Shown: positions 1 through 12,174, counted from the first letter of the stretch. The stretch is 64,000 bases of DNA from Adenanthera pavonina (GCA_026686845.1 JAIVEN010000006.1:30674501-30738500), one strand, 5' to 3'. Numbers and translations are program-made. The notes: generated by a model from the letters alone, not told the origin.

Positions 1-1400
1 TATAACACTTATATAGAATACTTTGTTTCGAATAGAGTTCCCCTACTCAAATAAATACTGGTCATCTCAAACAAACTTATGCCATAACTCATATAATAAA
101 CTTCATAAACCTCATACATCAACATTTATTGTTCTAAATTCACACATAACATCATAAGACGACTTTAAGGAACATAATCATATATAATTACAGAATTTCA
201 TCTCATACATACATGATACATATTTTCTCAGCTTAACATTATAACTTGCAAAATCAAGTAATTCTCCATCATCTTCTTCATTTCCCATGCATTTGTTTGA
301 ATACTTCCATGTCCTTGCCCTAGCATAGTTAATATTTGGAAAGGAATGAGATTCAAAGAATCTCAGTAGTTACACCCAATTATGCATTCACATCATCATA
401 TCATTTCATAAAACCATCAATGAAAAACATAACTTCATATTATGCCATATAATTCCATAAAAATTTTGGCATGGTAACACTTTGTAAAATGGATATCCTG
501 GGATCATAAAACCCTTCAAACATTCAGCCAACAATAAAAATACATCATAAAGCATTCAAACAACTATATGGCATAGTCATATTATTATGGAAACAAAGTA
601 TGATAACATTAAGCATAATAGGGAAAATAACTACCTTCTTGCTTCCAATGATCTCCAAACTTTGTGGACACTTCCATTGATCTTAAAACACTTCTTGAAA
701 CCCTATAGCATCATGAAATAATACCATGAGCCACTGATTCATTAAGCTCATTCACAAAGTGGCATACTTGAACTAAATATTCTATTTTGTTTTCCCTTGA
801 TTTTCCTTTGTACAACATCATTGCTCTTACATAATTTGGACCCAAGAAATCCATTTTTGGAGTCAAAATCATGAAATTCCCTTTCCTTTTCAAAACCCTA
901 AATAGGCAAAAAATTTCAAAAATTTGTAGAAAAATATCTACCCGATTAATTTGCAATCTAATATCATATTCTTACATCTTGAAGCATTTCTATGGTTTAG
1001 TTTCTTCATGACTCCATTTTCTCTCTCTACTCTCTCTCTCTAGACAAAAAATTTCAGAGATAAAATAGAGAAGAATACTCCATGAAAAGTCTCACAAAGA
1101 CTTAGAAGCACAAGATATTAGTCATAGAACTTACCTTGAGCACTTGTGTTCTTAAACTTTACTTCTTGCTCTTGCTTTCTCTTCTTCTAATTTCCGTGCC
1201 GTCTCTCCCTCAAGGCTTCTATTTAGAGGTGTTAATGAAGGTGAAAATGAGGACTAAATAGCTTAACCAAGCTTATGAGGGAAGATATCAAATAAAAATA
1301 AATTATGGTTACTTTTCCTTAAACCTTTGGTTACTTTTTCTCAATAAAGCTTTTCACACAATTCCCATGATGTCCCAGTAGCTGTTCAGACATGGCTTGA
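1..1400 (-). mobile_element. Truncated LTR of the 3-kb LTR family
   Basis: This stretch reads as the reverse complement of the family best seen at 2853-5766. Shared landmarks are the hairpin GAGATTCAAAGAATCTC at 348-364, the phrase around a 'ccatttttgg' block near 850, and the CT-rich run near 1020-1045. It starts beyond the window edge. It lacks about 1 kb of the LTR's other end, because the similarity fades near 1350-1400, where a gypsy remnant begins. Small frames here are not conserved among copies, so I call none of them. The Ty3/gypsy assignment is an inference from LTR size and TG/CA ends. The right limit is approximate. Confidence 0.7.
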
Positions 1401-2847
1401 GCTCATTTTTGGTTAATTTTAATGCTAATAAAATTAGGGAATAAGAATAATGAAATCTCAAAATTATCAATTCCCCCACACTTAAACTTTTGCACTCTAG
1501 GGCAAAATGGATCAAAAACCAAGGAAAACCAACAGAATACACAAAGAAAACAAGCGAATGAGAATAATATACTAGTGACTAACAAATACAATGATATCCA
1601 TCAATTCAAGGCAAGTTAATTCACATTGTTGGATTAAGCACAATGGCAAAGAGACTTAACCAAGGTCATTCAAAGTTTAGGGTCCTCACAAAGAATAATA
1701 TTTGTTCTCTCTTTCACTCAAGTGGCTTGTGTTTACTCTCAATCCCTTTATATTAGCTTTCTTTACATAGGCTTGGAAAATATCTAAACTCTCCACCACC
1801 ATTTGATCAATTAACCACGCCACATAGATCAAAAGGACTTTTATTATGATGATTAAGGCTAGAAAGGAAATGGATCATGTGTGAATGGAAGAGGAAAAAC
1901 AAAACAAATCAAATGGTGTTGAACACTTAGAATCACCAAAAGCTAATTAAGGAAACTAGGGTGGAATGAACACATCACCTAGGCCTTATGCAACTAACAA
2001 GATACAAAAAAACAAACTAACAAACACAACTATAAACTCTTCTTTCTTTCTTTTTTTTAGTCTGTGTTTTTTAATTTCTTTTGAATTTTTTTTGTCTTCT
2101 TCTTTTTGTATACACAATTTTTTTGTCAACTCAAACAAAATACTAAAGAGACAAAGAACAAAAGATGCATTTAATGGACAACAACAAGTAGACAATATAC
2201 ACATCCATCCTAGAAATGAAGTGCATGCTTTTTCAAATTCCAAGTGTCCAACAAAGGTAGGAAATGATCATGAAGCATGAAAGTATCAAGGGTAAGAAAA
2301 GAAATAATCCAAAGGCTCAAAGGGGCTAACAAGGGATATATCAGTTCACAAAGGCTAGCTTTTTAGGCCCTAGGTTAAAATGCAAGAAATGAATGACTTT
2401 ATCATGTCTATGCAAGTGTAAATAACAATGCATGTAGTCTTGAACAAGACATAAGCCAAGTTCTAGATTGAAAACCAATAGTAGGATACACTCAAGAATG
2501 GAAGAATTAGGCCCAAAACCTTACTAGGGTAAATGACCTTAAACTTGAAATTCTCTAGATCAAGCATTTTGCCACTTAACTTAAGTCATACAATGCAAAT
2601 CAAAACACCCTTCATATCAAGATAATCATGTATTAATCAATCCAAGCATAATATTCTCAATCATAAGCAATTTTATTTTATTTTATTCTGCTAAAAACAA
2701 CAAAATAAAAAAAACCTAATTTTTAAAGAAATCCCTCCCCCACAATTAAAACAATGCATTGTCCCCAATGCATTAGGTACCTAACAAAATAGCCAGCAAA
2801 TCAACAACTAATGGGCATATGATAAAATCAATCATGAAAATGAGATA
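1401..2847 (-). mobile_element. Non-coding 3' region and LTR edge of an Athila/Tat-like gypsy remnant
   Basis: Read on the minus strand, this lies downstream of the gypsy integrase tail at 5860-6207. It contains a G-rich purine tract (minus-strand GTGTGGGGGAAT, about 1470-1488) followed by TGATAATTTT, which looks like a polypurine tract and the start of a 3' LTR at about 1469. A phrase 'attagggaataa.aataat' occurs both here (near 1432) and at 6405, as expected if pieces of the two LTRs survive. A second C-rich block lies near 2735-2790. The frames at 1966-2280 and 1986-2243 are low-complexity with no recognisable domain. The solo LTR at 2853 interrupts this region. The lineage call is moderate, resting on the integrase tail and the purine tract. 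Confidence 0.5.
1470..1488 (-). other. Putative polypurine tract of the gypsy remnant
   Basis: On the minus strand this reads TTTAAGTGTGGGGGAAT and is followed directly by TGATAATTTTGAG, a plausible LTR start. Purine tracts of this form sit at the 3' LTR of Athila/Tat gypsy elements. No paired primer-binding site survives, so this is an inference. Confidence 0.4.
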
Positions 2848-2852
2848 GGATG

Positions 2853-5766
2853 TGTAACATCATAAGAAAGTTAAAATATCTAAAAACATATTGGGAATTT
2901 ACAAAAATGGGCAAACACCGTTTTGCATGAAAAAGGGTAAAGAGGTCATTTTTCTCGGTTGGACGAAAAAATGAGAAATTATATTTTTGCCAGATAATTA
3001 TAAAAATGACATCCATGTCCCAAAATTATTAAATATTATGTGGAGAAGGAATAGAAATGCCTTGGGAAAAATTACACCTGATGACCCAAAAGTTTCAGAA
3101 ATTGTAATGTAACACTAAGTCAGGGTAATTGTGTAAATACATAAAATTACTATCAAAACGAAGCCCTCGACGAGAGAAGTCCAATGGTATATGGTACTGA
3201 GGGTTAATATTTAAGAATAAAAAAATAATCAGTGCCAAGTGTCTAAAAATAACAATAAACCGATAAAATAAACTGTGGGCCCCACGGATGATTAAAAGGT
3301 ATCCAGGATAAGATATGGGCCATACATAGATACCATTTGGGACAGGGTAATTAAGAAAATATAAGAATAAAATTGGAATAGTCCTGTAGCCCCAAAATGC
3401 TAATTTACTATAAAAAACAGTTTTATCGGTACGGTTAAAAATTACCTGATTCTGGATATATGTGGACCAGGAAAAATTGAGTAATTTTGGACACTTAAAA
3501 CACTCTCTCTAGGCATCTAGACAGCTCACTTTTTTGGCCAAAACTTCACAAAGAATGCTTGGATTTTTTTGGCCAAACTACTTGTTGAAGAAGGCTTGAC
3601 TTTTGGCTAATGAAAGTGATTAATGTTAAGTGAGTAATTAGTTAATGATTAGGCCATTTAATCCCTCTCTTTCCTATCTATTCTGAATGTGGCATTCAAT
3701 AGCAAAACAAAGAGAGAAAAACATAAGAAAGAAAGAGAGAAAGAGGAAGAGAAAAGAGAAGGCAAAGTTGTAAGGCTTGAAGGCTAAAGCATCAAAGTAA
3801 AATTCTACCATCTCCATCTTGTGTTTTCAAGCATATAGGAAGAGTTTTATAGAGTTTTCTGTCCTCTTTAGCCTCTGAAAATTTCACCCATAAGAGAGGG
3901 TGGAGAGATAAAGTGAAGGTTTCATGAAATAATCAAAGGAAAAGGCAAGACTAGGTACCAAGTAGCATGAAACCATAGATTGAAGCAAGTTTTGGGAAGC
4001 AAATATTTTTCTAAATTTTTCCATGATTTTGGTCAAAAAGAGGTTGGTTTTAGAGTTATAATTTCATGTTTTTGACCCCAAAAATGGATTCCTTGGGTCC
4101 AAATTGGTCAAGTACAATTGATGGACTCAAAGGAAAACTAAATGGAAAAGTTAGGGTTTAGTTTGTATGGTGTTGTGTAATTCTTGAAACCAGTGGCTAA
4201 AAGGCTTGAATGGTGATGTGCATAGGTTCAAGGAAGCTTAAGCAAGCCAAAGAATAAGTACACAAAGTTTGGAAAGGAAGGGAATACATTAAGGTAGTAA
4301 TTTACCTATTTATACTTATTGTTATCAAACTTGAATTTCATGAACTTATTGCTATGACATATGTATATAATGATGCTCTGTGATCATTTGTGATGAATGG
4401 CTGAGTTGATTGATGAGGCTTATGACCTCTGGATGTCCAAACCTTAAAATGAAACTTTGCCAATTTTTTTACGAAATATATGGCATTAAAAGTTTCAAGT
4501 GATAATTTGATATTTTCTTGATGTTTCCATGAATTGTGTGATAACATAATTGTATGAATGGGTTGTTACTACTGAGATTCTTTGAATCTCATTCCCCCTC
4601 AATGACTAACCATGCTAGGGAAACAATGGAAAAAGGGCTAAGGAAGGAGCTAATTTCATGAAGAAGCTAATGATGAGTGGATGATGTTACAAGCCATTAT
4701 GTAATAATGTGAATGGTTATTGGTGCCTTACTTTTGTATGAAATTGTAAAATAGTAAATATTATGTTAATGTTGTACAAAATGTATGAGAATTTTTAGTT
4801 CTGGATATTGTGATATGAAGTTATGTTCTACCAAGTTTCATTTCAAAATGAGTTCATTTGCATGGATTTTGTCAAACAAATTACAATATAGATTGAAACA
4901 GGGCATTTTCAAGATGTGTCTATTTAGTTCGTCCTTTTTATTTACTTAGTGTAAGGTTAGGTTTATGGTATTTTTATACCAGATATAGGGCATCTCAAGC
5001 TTTAAAATTACACCAAATTCACCCCATTTGGAGTTGTATAAAATTAGTGGTGAATTTTCAAATTTAAGGTTCAGAATAAGGTAGGAATGGGAAAACTGAA
5101 AACTGAAAGTTAGGTACTGGAAAATTCAAAAGATAATATAAAATCATACATAGCTCCAAAAATTCAGTGGTTTAAATTTATAGAAAGGTATATGTTTTAA
5201 GTTTCATATGCCACTAATATGGAGGAAAATGGAGCTATATAATAGAAGATATGAAGTTTTCCCCAAAACTGTTCCATTAAAATTTGAATTCTGACTCTTC
5301 GTGATTTAAGTTAAAGTTCTGCCCTGTGTAAGTGAAATAAATATATAATAAAAATATGTCTATAATTGGACATATATAGATTTTAAATGACATAGAGTAT
5401 GCATGATTTGGTCATGAATAGAATGAAATATAATTTTTCAAAGTTGAGGTTAGAAAACTAGAAGGTAGAAAAATGATAAAATGAATAGTAAAGTCCACGA
5501 AATTTATTATATAAATTGGCCTAATGAAGTTACTGTTTTATATTTTTCTCATCTAGATCTGAATTTAATAAAATTTTAGAGACTTGAATTTTCTCAAGAT
5601 GAATTTTTAAAGTTCATCGGGTAAAATGGAAATTTTCAAATGAACAGTACCCCGAATTTTGAAAATTCTGTTTTTATTATATTATGATTCTAGTCTCTAA
5701 ACCATGATAAAAGGCATATAAAATGATCTAATACATGGAGAATGTGTCCTAATTTAAGGTGTTACA
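2853..5766 (+). mobile_element. Solo LTR of the 3-kb family, 2914 bp, target duplication GGATG
   Basis: The unit opens with TGTAACATC and closes with GGTGTTACA. It is flanked by a perfect 5-bp duplication, GGATG at 2848-2852 and 5767-5771. There is no primer-binding site, polypurine tract or coding frame inside, and the ends match the six other copies in the window, so a solo LTR is the simplest reading. A conserved hairpin (GAGATTC-TTT-GAATCTC) lies at 4574-4590. The short frame at 4338-4547 is not a gene. It sits inside the gypsy remnant whose two parts lie on either side. It is the cleanest reference copy of the family. Confidence 0.85.
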
Positions 5767-5859
5767 GGATGCGAGCCGGCAAATCTAGTCCAATAGTAAA
5801 AATAATAAGGACATATGCAAAATTTAAAGGGTGGGAAAAAGGATAGAAACCACCAAATA

Positions 5860-6207
5860 TTAGGGTGGGTCTTGAAGATGAAGCTCCTCATGCTCATGCC
5901 GAGGTATTCGCTCAAAGTAGTGCTTGAGTTGATGCCTGTTCACTTTGAATTTTGCCTTGCTCACTGCATCATACAACTTAATCGCACCAAATGGAAAGAC
6001 TCGTGAGACTATGTAAGGACCCTCGCATCTAGACCAGAGCTTCTCATGCAGCAATTTCATCCTTGACTTATATAGTAAGACGTTCTCACCCTCCTTGAAC
6101 TCTTTTCTCACGAGGACTCTGTCATGGAATGCTTTTGTTTTCTCCTTGTGGATTCTGGAACTTTCATATGCATCCCTTTTATGTTCCTCCAACTCTTGTA
6201 ATTGCAA
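5860..6207 (-). pseudogene. Ty3/gypsy integrase C-terminal tail (pol fragment)
   Basis: This 115-codon minus-strand frame matches the end of plant Ty3/gypsy polyproteins. It starts with LQELEEHKRDAYES, continues through a KEFKEGENVLLY strand, and has the GPYIVSRVFPFGAI and FKVNRHQLKHYFE blocks, which form the SH3-like integrase C-terminal barrel that binds DNA during integration. Everything upstream (protease, RT, RNase H, integrase core) is missing: sequence beyond 6208 turns into AT-rich non-coding DNA, so this is a deletion scrap. The apparent start Met is internal to the original protein. Its non-coding tail continues leftward to 1401, interrupted by a solo LTR. The wording of these blocks is closest to Athila/Tat-type elements in my reading. 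Confidence 0.8.
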
Positions 6208-6446
6208 CTTCCTTGAAATTAACCAAAATAGGAAGAATTAACCTATAGGAAAAATTGAGAAATATTAGTTAATGATATAAAACATGAAAATGCCTTAAAA
6301 TCCCAATTTAACCCATAAATCAAGTAATCCAAAAATTAGGCTAAATTCATTAATATTTAATAAAATCCCAAAAATTAGCCAAAAATCTTGTCAAATCACT
6401 TAAAATTAGGGAATAAAAATAATAAAATATTAGAATTATTAGTATA
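6208..6446 (-). mobile_element. AT-rich LTR-like fragment of the gypsy remnant
   Basis: About 240 bases of AT-rich, non-coding sequence lie between the integrase tail and the truncated end of copia element D. The phrase 'aaaattagggaata' near 6400 recurs at 1427-1440, beside the putative 3' LTR start. This may therefore be a leftover of the other LTR after an internal deletion. No clear boundary motifs are visible. Confidence 0.35.
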
Positions 6447-7316
6447 TCCAATAAGCTCTTCTCCATTACCCTTTAGATACCAACATCCCATCTAAGGTGT
6501 TCCGAGTAGATATCTAAATATTCTTTTCATAGCTATTACATAGGAGTTCTTGGGATATGATTGGAATCTTGCACACATTCAGATACTAAACATGATGTCA
6601 GGTCTACTGGCTGTTAGATACAATAAGGAACCAATCATTCTTCTGTATTAAGTAATGTCAAATGATTTTCCTCCTTTATCCATATCGAGCTTTGTAGCAA
6701 TGGCCATTGGAGTTCCCATTGACTTAGAATTCTCCTTTCCAAATTTCTTCAGCAATTCTTTCAGATATTTTACTTGACTTAGGAAGATGCCATCATCACA
6801 TTTTTTTATTCATAGTCCAAGAAAAACGTTGAGTTCTCCCATCATAGACATGTTGAACTCACTCTGCATCAACTTAGAAAAATCCTTACACATAGATTCA
6901 TTAGTAGCATTGAATATAATATCATCAACTTAAATTTGAACAAGTAAATCTCCATTTTTCTTCTTAGTAAAAAGTGTTGTGTCAACCTTACCCCTATTGA
7001 ACCTTTTTTCAATTAAGAAATTACTTAACCTCTCATGTCATGCTTTTGGTAACTGTTTTAAATCATAAAGAGCTTTCTTTAGTTTATATATATGACTAGG
7101 CTTAGTTAACTCCTCAAAACCTAGAGTTTGATCAATAAAAACTTCTTCCATAATATAACTATTCAGAAAAGCATTCTTTACATCCATTTGATATAGCTTG
7201 ATATCTTTTATACAAGCATCAGCTAAGAGAATACTTATTGCTTCCAATCCTACAACTAGAGTAAAAGTTTCTCATAATTTATACCTTCTTCCTGGTTATA
7301 GCCTTTGACTACTAAC
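6447..7316 (-). pseudogene. Copia RT and partial RNase H, element D
   Basis: The minus strand encodes the copia reverse transcriptase. The MDVKNAFLN block and the LKKALYDLKQLPKA block lie in the 69-codon frame at 7038-7247. The catalytic YVDD region lies at 6921-6932. There the Tyr codon has become TAA (6930-6932), leaving a stop followed by VDD, so the polymerase is dead. Further left, the CARFQS and KRIFRYL blocks that lead into RNase H are readable (about 6460-6590) until the element breaks off near 6447. Several more frame changes separate the blocks. Confidence 0.8.
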
Positions 7317-8483
7317 CTAGCCTTCCAATCCAAATTCATCAAGTTTGTTTTTAAACACCCATTTTGTTCCAGTAATCAGATTATCATCGGGTATAGGCAG
7401 AAAGTCCCAAACTAAATTCCTCACAAACTGATTTAGCTCTTCTTGCATGACTATAATCCAATACTCATATTTTAATGCTTTTTCTATGCAGTTAGGTTCG
7501 ATTTGTGATATGAATGCACAATGATTTATCTGATCTATAAGCTGTCTTCTTATTTTAACATTCTCTTGAACATCTCCAATCGCTTGATCAAAAGGATGAC
7601 TTCTTTGATATCTCCAAGCTCTAGGTAGTTCATGAGAAATTTCTTTATTAACTTCAAGTTCATGATTTTTCTCATCAATATCTTCTTTTACAGTGGTAGA
7701 TTCTGATATTTTTAGAGGTTTAATTTTATCTTCCTTAGAGAGGTTCATCTTTTTACAGCTAGAATTCAGTTTATCCTCTTCTAAGTAAGGTTTAGAGAAA
7801 GTTTCATTTTCAATAAATATTATATACACAGACTCTTCTATGGTTTTAGTTCTTTTATTGAAGGCTCTATATGATTTACTGCGACTAGAGTAACCAAGAA
7901 ATATACATTCATCTAACTTGGAGTCAAACTTACCCAGATTCTCCTTTCCATTGTTGTAGATAAAACATTTGCATCCAAACACATGCAAATAAGAGAGGCC
8001 TGACTTCCTTCCTTTGTAGAGCTCATAAGGTATCTTCCCTAAGATTAGTTTGATATATGTTTAGTTGAAGATATAGTTTGATGTGTTTTCTGCATCAACT
8101 CAGAAATATTGAGGAACCTCTTTCTCATTCAGCATTACTCTTGCCTTCTCTTCTAATGTTCTATTCTTCCTCTCCACCACACCATTCTGCTGAGGTGTCC
8201 TTGGAGTTGAGAAATTGTGATCAATTCCATGCTCTTTGCAGTACTCTAAGAAGCTTGAGTTTTCAAACTCTCCTCCATGATCAAACCTGATTGATAAAAT
8301 AGAAATACCCTTCTCATTTTGTACTTTCTTTGCTAAAGTTACAAATACATCAAATGTCTCATCTTTAGAGGACATAAATAAAGTCCAAGTAAATCTAGAG
8401 TTGTTATTTACAATTACTAACACATATAGATTTACTCCAATGCTTTTAACTCTTGATGGACCTACCAAATTTATATGTAGCAA
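7317..8483 (-). pseudogene. Copia integrase, element D
   Basis: Two minus-strand frames hold most of a copia integrase. The first, 8100-8483 (127 codons), has the catalytic-core strand NNSRFTWTLF, the second-Asp block RFDHGGEFENS and the PQQNGVVERKNRT block that carries the catalytic Glu. The second, 7317-7988 (223 codons), has the C-terminal part (GCKCFIYNNGKENLGKFD and the FLGYSSRSK motif) and runs on to the beginning of RT (GTKWVFKNKLDE). About 110 bases with a frame break separate them. The segment parallels 33060-34250 of element B and keeps its DHGGEF block better than B does. Confidence 0.85.
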
Positions 8484-9110
8484 TTAGAGTGGTCTAGATA
8501 TGGGGATGACATTTTTAGATTTGAAGGATGACTTAGTTTGCTTTCCCTTAAGACAAGTATCATATTCTCTGTTCTTTTCAAATGATATCTTAGGTAAACT
8601 AGTAACTAATTCATTTTTAACTAACTTATTAAGTTGGTTCATATTAACATATGCTAATCTTCTATGCCATAACCATCTCTCATCATCTTTTGTAATTAAA
8701 CATATAGAATCTAAGTTAGGGAGTTCATCTAAATCAATAGTTTAACAGTTACCATTCCTTTGACCTTTGAGGATAATCTTGTGATCATTTTTTCTGATGA
8801 CCAAATAGAACTCTGAGTCAAACAGAACCCAGTTGCCTTTGTCACAAGTTTGACTCACACTTAGCAGGTTGTGGTTAAACCAATCACAAACAGCACTTCT
8901 TCTATAAATGTTTCAGGATTCTTATCCATGATGCCAATGCTAACAACTTTCTCATATTGGTCACCTCTAAAGGTCACTTCTCCTCCTTTCTTATCTCTGA
9001 GAATGATGAATTTCTCCTTATCACTAGTTATATGTCTTGAGTACACATTGTTCATATAGTTATATGTCTTGCTATATCTACAAAACAAAATTTAGTTCTT
9101 TTTCTTCGGT
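8484..9110 (-). pseudogene. Copia protease and pre-integrase region, element D
   Basis: The 75-codon minus-strand frame at 8861-9088 is the protease start. Where the family has W-Y-M-D-S-G/A-C-S, this copy reads YMNNVYSRHITSD, so the catalytic Asp is replaced by Asn and the enzyme could not work. The flanking block (KEKFIILRDKKGGEVTF) matches element B at about 32550-32600. The integrase N-terminal region, expected between 8500 and 8860, is broken by frameshifts: no long frame remains on the minus strand. Confidence 0.7.
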
Positions 9111-10879
9111 ACCTATATTTGATTGGGTCCTTTCTTGTTAGTTTCTCCTTTGGGTATTAAAGTACCTTTAAGAATCCACTTTATTCCATTACCATTTCCT
9201 TCCTTCTTGTATGCACAAAAGGAGGATATATGACCTTCTTGTTACAGAAGTGACACATGGAGAAGGGGCTAGAAGAAAGAGATGCAGGTCTGAAACAATG
9301 TAAGTAATATCTTTTTTTTTATTTTTGGGAGTTGGGAATGACTCTATGCTTTGAATTGACTCATTATAATTTGAATTCACTTCCGCACGAGCAAAATTTC
9401 TCAAATAGAGATTTTTCTTTTTCATTTTAGCTTTTCTTTTACAACATAGGGGTCATATCCTAGACACATCTTGCTTTGACTCACTATTTGCTTACCAATT
9501 AACACTTTCAGCATATCTTGACCTCTAGTGAATCTAATTACAGTCTTATAGAGATAAACATTCTTATCTCTTAGCTCAATGCATGAGGTGCAGATAGAAG
9601 AAGTAGAGAGGAAGTCTATGATGCAATGCAAGATGCATGAGATTCATTTTCGAGTTTGTATATTTTCCTTTTGGCTTATGACAGCTACTTGGAAGCTTTA
9701 ACAAACTTAGCAAGTAGGTCATTAAATGCATCATGCAGTTCATTATAGAAAGGTTTTGAATCATTTACCTTAGAGTCACTTTTATTGTCTTGGTTATAAT
9801 TCTCTTCCTCTTCTGCAGTCTCTTGAGTCATTAAGCAAAGATTTGCAATTTCTTCGTCTTTTGCTACATCCTCTTTATCTGAGCTATTTCCCTAGATAGA
9901 TGACAGAAAGGCTTTCTTCTTTTTCCCTTTGTCTGCCTTTTTGTCTTTTCCCTGCTTCTTAGCAAGCTGAGGACAATCCCATTTGATATATCTAGATTTT
10001 TTGCATTTATAGCATATGATAGAATCTTTGTTTTCTTTCTTATTGTTGGTGGCTCCATCATTCTTCATGAATTTTCTAAATTTCTTCTTCTTATATATTT
10101 TTCCAAATCTTCTCACCAACATGACCACTGTTTCTTCATCCAGCTTAGTATCTTCTTTAGAATTAGCATCGTCTTCTGATTTTGCCTTAAGAGCCAGACT
10201 CTTTTTTTTTTATCAGAAGAAGATTTTTTTAGAGCTTTTAGTCTTCCTTCATATTCTTCTAGGCTTCCAAAAAGAGTAGTGACAGATGTCATTGATTCTT
10301 CTCTAGCTTCTTTTATGGTTGCCACTTAATGGATAAAGCTCTGAGAATCTTTCTTACTTTCTCAAGTTGAGAATACTCCTTCCCAAGGCTCTTCGGTTGA
10401 TTCACAATAAGATTGAACCTCTTTTGTAAATCTTTGATGCTTTCTCCTTCTTTCATTTTAAAGCTTTCATATTCACCAATGCAAGTATTCAATTTGTTCT
10501 CCTTCACTCCCTTTTTCCTTTATAAGCAATCTTTAGAGTATCCTACATTCCCTTAGTCGTGGAACAATGCAAAACTCTATAGAACCTATCTTGATTTAGA
10601 GCACTAACCAAAGAGTGTTCTACTTTAAAGTTCAGCAGAACTCTTCATTTATCTTCATTGTTCCACTCTTCTTCTAGCTTCACTTTGTATGTGCCATCAT
10701 CATATATCTTTATCGACACAAAAATCACCCTTCTTTATGATAGATCATATCTCCAGGTCCATGGATTGAAGATATATCTGCATTCTTATCTTCCAATATC
10801 CATAGTGTTTTCCACTGAAACCTGTAGGTCTGTTAATGTTGTTCCATTCGAGTAGTATATTTTCTCCAAAGACAACCAT
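9111..10879 (-). pseudogene. Copia gag, element D
   Basis: Gag starts at the minus-strand ATG at 10879 (MVVFGENILLEW), 42 bases beyond the primer-binding site, matching the start of gag in B and C. The first block ends at a stop at 10745. The middle block (10313-10507) keeps the LQKRF codons intact where B and C both have a stop. The acidic/lysine-rich part and the zinc knuckle lie at 9864-10128. The knuckle reads CYKCKKSRYIKWDC: the family's His is Tyr and its Gly is Arg, so it is unlikely to bind zinc. The remaining tail (9189-9631) is broken. There are at least five separate frame fragments. Confidence 0.8.
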
Positions 10880-10920
10880 GAACTCTCCCGGATGGTGAAA
10901 CCCTTTAGTTAGGAGTCCAA

Positions 10921-10932
10921 GCTCTAATACCA
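10921..10932 (-). other. Primer-binding site of element D (initiator Met-tRNA type)
   Basis: The minus strand reads TGGTATTAGAGC, one change from TGGTATCAGAGC, the complement of the plant initiator tRNA-Met 3' end. It lies two bases downstream of the LTR end (CTAATA, expected CTAACA). Confidence 0.8.
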
Positions 10933-10934
10933 CC

Positions 10935-11541
10935 TATTAGGAATGTTGGTTTCCGAAGAGAAGGAAAAATTAGGAAGTATGAAATTTGTCTACAAGAATA
11001 CAAATATAGTAGTGAAAGCAAAAATTTGCAGAAAAAATAGAGTACAATGGAAATTACATACAAAGATAAGGGAAGAGAAAAAATCAGTGATTTATCTTAG
11101 TTCGGTTCAATCTACTTAACGTACGTCCAATCCTCAAGCTACCACTTGAGATTTTCCACTATCAACGAGAATTCAATTGGCTCCTTGCAATGTCATAGTA
11201 CAATACTTGTGCCCTGTTCTAAGAACATATAAAGTTTCTCAATAACTCTCACTAGTGATTCTCTTTATCCCTTTGTGAATCCCCTCACAAAAAATCTTTC
11301 CTCCAAATGAAGAAAAGTTTTGTTATAGATTTTGAAACTTTTTTAAATAGAATAGATATGAAAGTTGAAGAACAATAAATGAATTGTATAGATGAAAAAG
11401 TTTTAACACAAAATTTCAGCAGAGTTTTTGCGGTAGCAAACTTAAATTCATTATTCACAACTTCAAATGAAGTTCTATTTATAGGTTTATAGCTTAACTA
11501 GTCGTTAGACATAAGATCTAGCCCTTAGAAACATTAACCAA
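10935..11541 (-). mobile_element. Partial 5' LTR of element D
   Basis: About 600 bases match the 3' part of the SIRE-like LTRs of B and C: the block around a 'cccctcacaa' phrase, the region of 'caattggctccttg', and the sequence related to the B TATA region. The end next to the primer-binding site is present. The other 1.0-1.2 kb of the LTR is missing, cut at about 11541 where gypsy leader-like sequence starts. Confidence 0.75.
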
Positions 11542-12174
11542 CAGTTACTTGATCGGGATCCTGCAAGTATACAGGGTCAATCACAGTAATAAAAAAATAT
11601 ATCTGGAGTATTTCAGAGGTTGAACCCAAGGGAAGTAGTAAATCTATAGTCCAAACTTTTAATGCCAAAAGCAAGTAATAATCAAATTGAGAATTCAAAT
11701 CAAAAAGAGAAAAAATAGAAAACAAAACAAAATTTGAGTTTTGGTTCAGTTCTAGAAGCATCAAGGGGTCATAATTCACCTTATGAGATAATTAGATTTT
11801 ATTTCTTAGTTAGACTCTATATAATTATAGTGACCATTGTTCCTAAAGCGTCCTAATTACCTCTCGGTCAATTAGCCCTTATTTAATTCGGATTCAATTC
11901 GCTCTCGTGCAACTAAAGTTTCTAATTAAACTTTGAAAACTGCAACTTATATCACCATGAATTCCTAATTCTATCTCTAGATTATTTATTCATGTTTATC
12001 TCTTTATATCTAGATTCACTCTTCACCTCTCAGTCCATCAAGTTTACCCATTAATTAGATTCTATGGTGATCAAGCATAAAATCTATATGAACAAATAAA
12101 AGAGATAAATATACTAAAAAGATAAATTAAATATAACTTGAAGAACAAATCAAAGAGTCTTAACTAGAGTAACT
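11542..12174 (-). mobile_element. Gypsy (Athila/Tat-like) leader or LTR fragment
   Basis: Non-coding. Read on the minus strand it runs toward '...gtatacttgcaggatcccgatcaag', resembling sequence found just before the primer-binding site in Athila/Tat gypsy elements. The plus-strand phrase 'gaggttgaacccaaggga' also recalls those leaders. Lineage is from memory of such elements, so this is tentative. It may belong to the same gypsy copy as 1401-6446, split by D. The frame at 11534-11779 is not a gene. Confidence 0.35.

Larger units (their letters stand above)
6447..11541 (-). mobile_element. Truncated SIRE-like Ty1/copia retrotransposon (element D)
   Basis: On the minus strand, reading from 11541 to 6447, there is part of a 5' LTR, a primer-binding site, gag, protease, integrase, RT and the beginning of RNase H, in copia order. 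The coding sequence aligns along its length with elements B and C (28971-50106), so it is the same lineage. It stops abruptly in RNase H at about 6447, with no third frame, polypurine tract or 3' LTR, and its 5' LTR is cut at about 11541. No target duplication can be recognised. Every coding segment carries stops or frameshifts. The element abuts gypsy remnants on both sides and probably inserted into, or was deleted together with, that gypsy element. Confidence 0.85.

Noticed and set aside
1966..2280. Overlapping plus- and minus-strand frames of 104 and 85 codons
   Set aside because: Low-complexity Phe/Ser/Lys runs from poly(T) tracts, no domain, and in the non-coding part of a gypsy remnant.
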